Shown here piece by piece: positions 5,882 through 6,016 of a DNA stretch of 6,016 nucleotides (position 1 is the first letter of the stretch; each line of letters begins with the position of its first letter). Origin of the DNA: JBOHCT01 sp050699055. GTDB taxonomy: Bacteria > Actinomycetota > Actinomycetes > Streptosporangiales > JBOHCT01. The notes under the pieces are model-generated. The model was given only the letters and a program-made list of their open reading frames with translations, did no database searches and was not told the origin of the DNA. The stretch spans positions 1-6,016 of the forward strand of contig JBOHCT010000222.1 in NCBI GenBank assembly GCA_050699055.1, read 5' to 3'. A program made the translations under genes and the position numbers.

Positions 5882-6016
5882 ATGGACGCCGTCCTCGACA
5901 GCGGCGGTTTGACGGCTTGGGCGGAGCGCCGCCCGCCCACCCACCTGAAGGCGCGGGCCAGGTCCCTTGCGGTGGCGGCGAGCACGGTGTCGAGGAACCT
6001 GACGGTGGCGTAGACC
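5882..6016 (+). pseudogene. PIN-domain (VapC-like) toxin start, interrupted by an amber codon and cut by the window edge
   Basis: The ATG at 5882 follows the antitoxin stop by two bases and opens a 43-residue frame ending at TAG 6011-6013. The N-terminus MDAVLDSGGLTAWAERRPP is what a PIN-domain ribonuclease toxin looks like: a hydrophobic strand, then the first metal-binding Asp (Asp6), then a small-residue turn and a helix. The end, TVSRNLTVA then TAG then Thr, aligns by eye with the family's second motif, a hydrophobic strand and helix ending in A-E-T/V/A, where the Glu is a conserved metal ligand. The stop stands exactly at that Glu, one G-to-T change from GAG. The inference is an inactivated toxin. 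Alternatives are a sequencing error or an unrelated small ORF. What follows the stop cannot be seen. Confidence 0.5.

Noticed and set aside
5960..6016. Frameshift rather than nonsense mutation in the PIN-like frame
   Set aside because: One alternative frame stops soon after and neither gives a PIN-like strand-helix ending in A-E. The original frame keeps a better match right up to the TAG.

Overview
The window looks like chromosome of a high-GC actinomycete. Base composition is very GC-rich by eye, codon third positions are mostly G or C, GTG starts are common, and the gene order hisD-hisC-hisB-hisH is the actinobacterial histidine-operon order. The sequence does not allow a genus to be named.

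Layout, left to right. (1) Positions 1-1168, plus strand: the 3' part of a gene for a membrane-anchored alpha/beta-hydrolase-like protein, whose start lies outside the window. (2) Positions 1195-1776, plus strand: a Uma2-family (PD-(D/E)XK nuclease fold) protein with a clear ribosome binding site. Its stop codon abuts the hisH stop codon coming from the other side, inside a TGATCA palindrome. (3) Positions 1777-5471, minus strand: the histidine biosynthesis operon hisD, hisC, hisB, hisH. hisD/hisC and hisC/hisB overlap by four bases (GTGA and ATGA), which suggests translational coupling. A 103-bp gap separates hisB from hisH and holds a 62-bp near-perfect hairpin that is AT-richer than its surroundings. 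hisD appears to be transcribed as a leaderless mRNA. (4) Positions 5472-5558: a short divergent intergenic region with an AT-rich patch. (5) Positions 5559-6016, plus strand: a toxin-antitoxin-like pair, with a ribbon-helix-helix type antitoxin followed two bases later by the start of a PIN-domain (VapC-like) reading frame. That frame hits an amber codon exactly where the family's second conserved acidic residue (Glu) is expected.

How the genes work together: HisB dehydrates imidazole-glycerol phosphate, HisC transaminates the product, and HisD carries out the last two oxidations to histidine. HisH supplies ammonia to HisF for making imidazole-glycerol phosphate. HisF, HisA/PriA, HisI, HisG and HisE are not in the window, so HisH's partner must be encoded elsewhere. 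The his block is ordinary core metabolism. The points of interest are its edges: the internal hairpin, the zero-gap convergent end, the leaderless start and the apparently decaying toxin-antitoxin pair. I see no evidence of a new multi-gene system. There are no tRNA or rRNA genes, CRISPR arrays or insertion sequences, and the longest gene-free stretch is about 100 bp.
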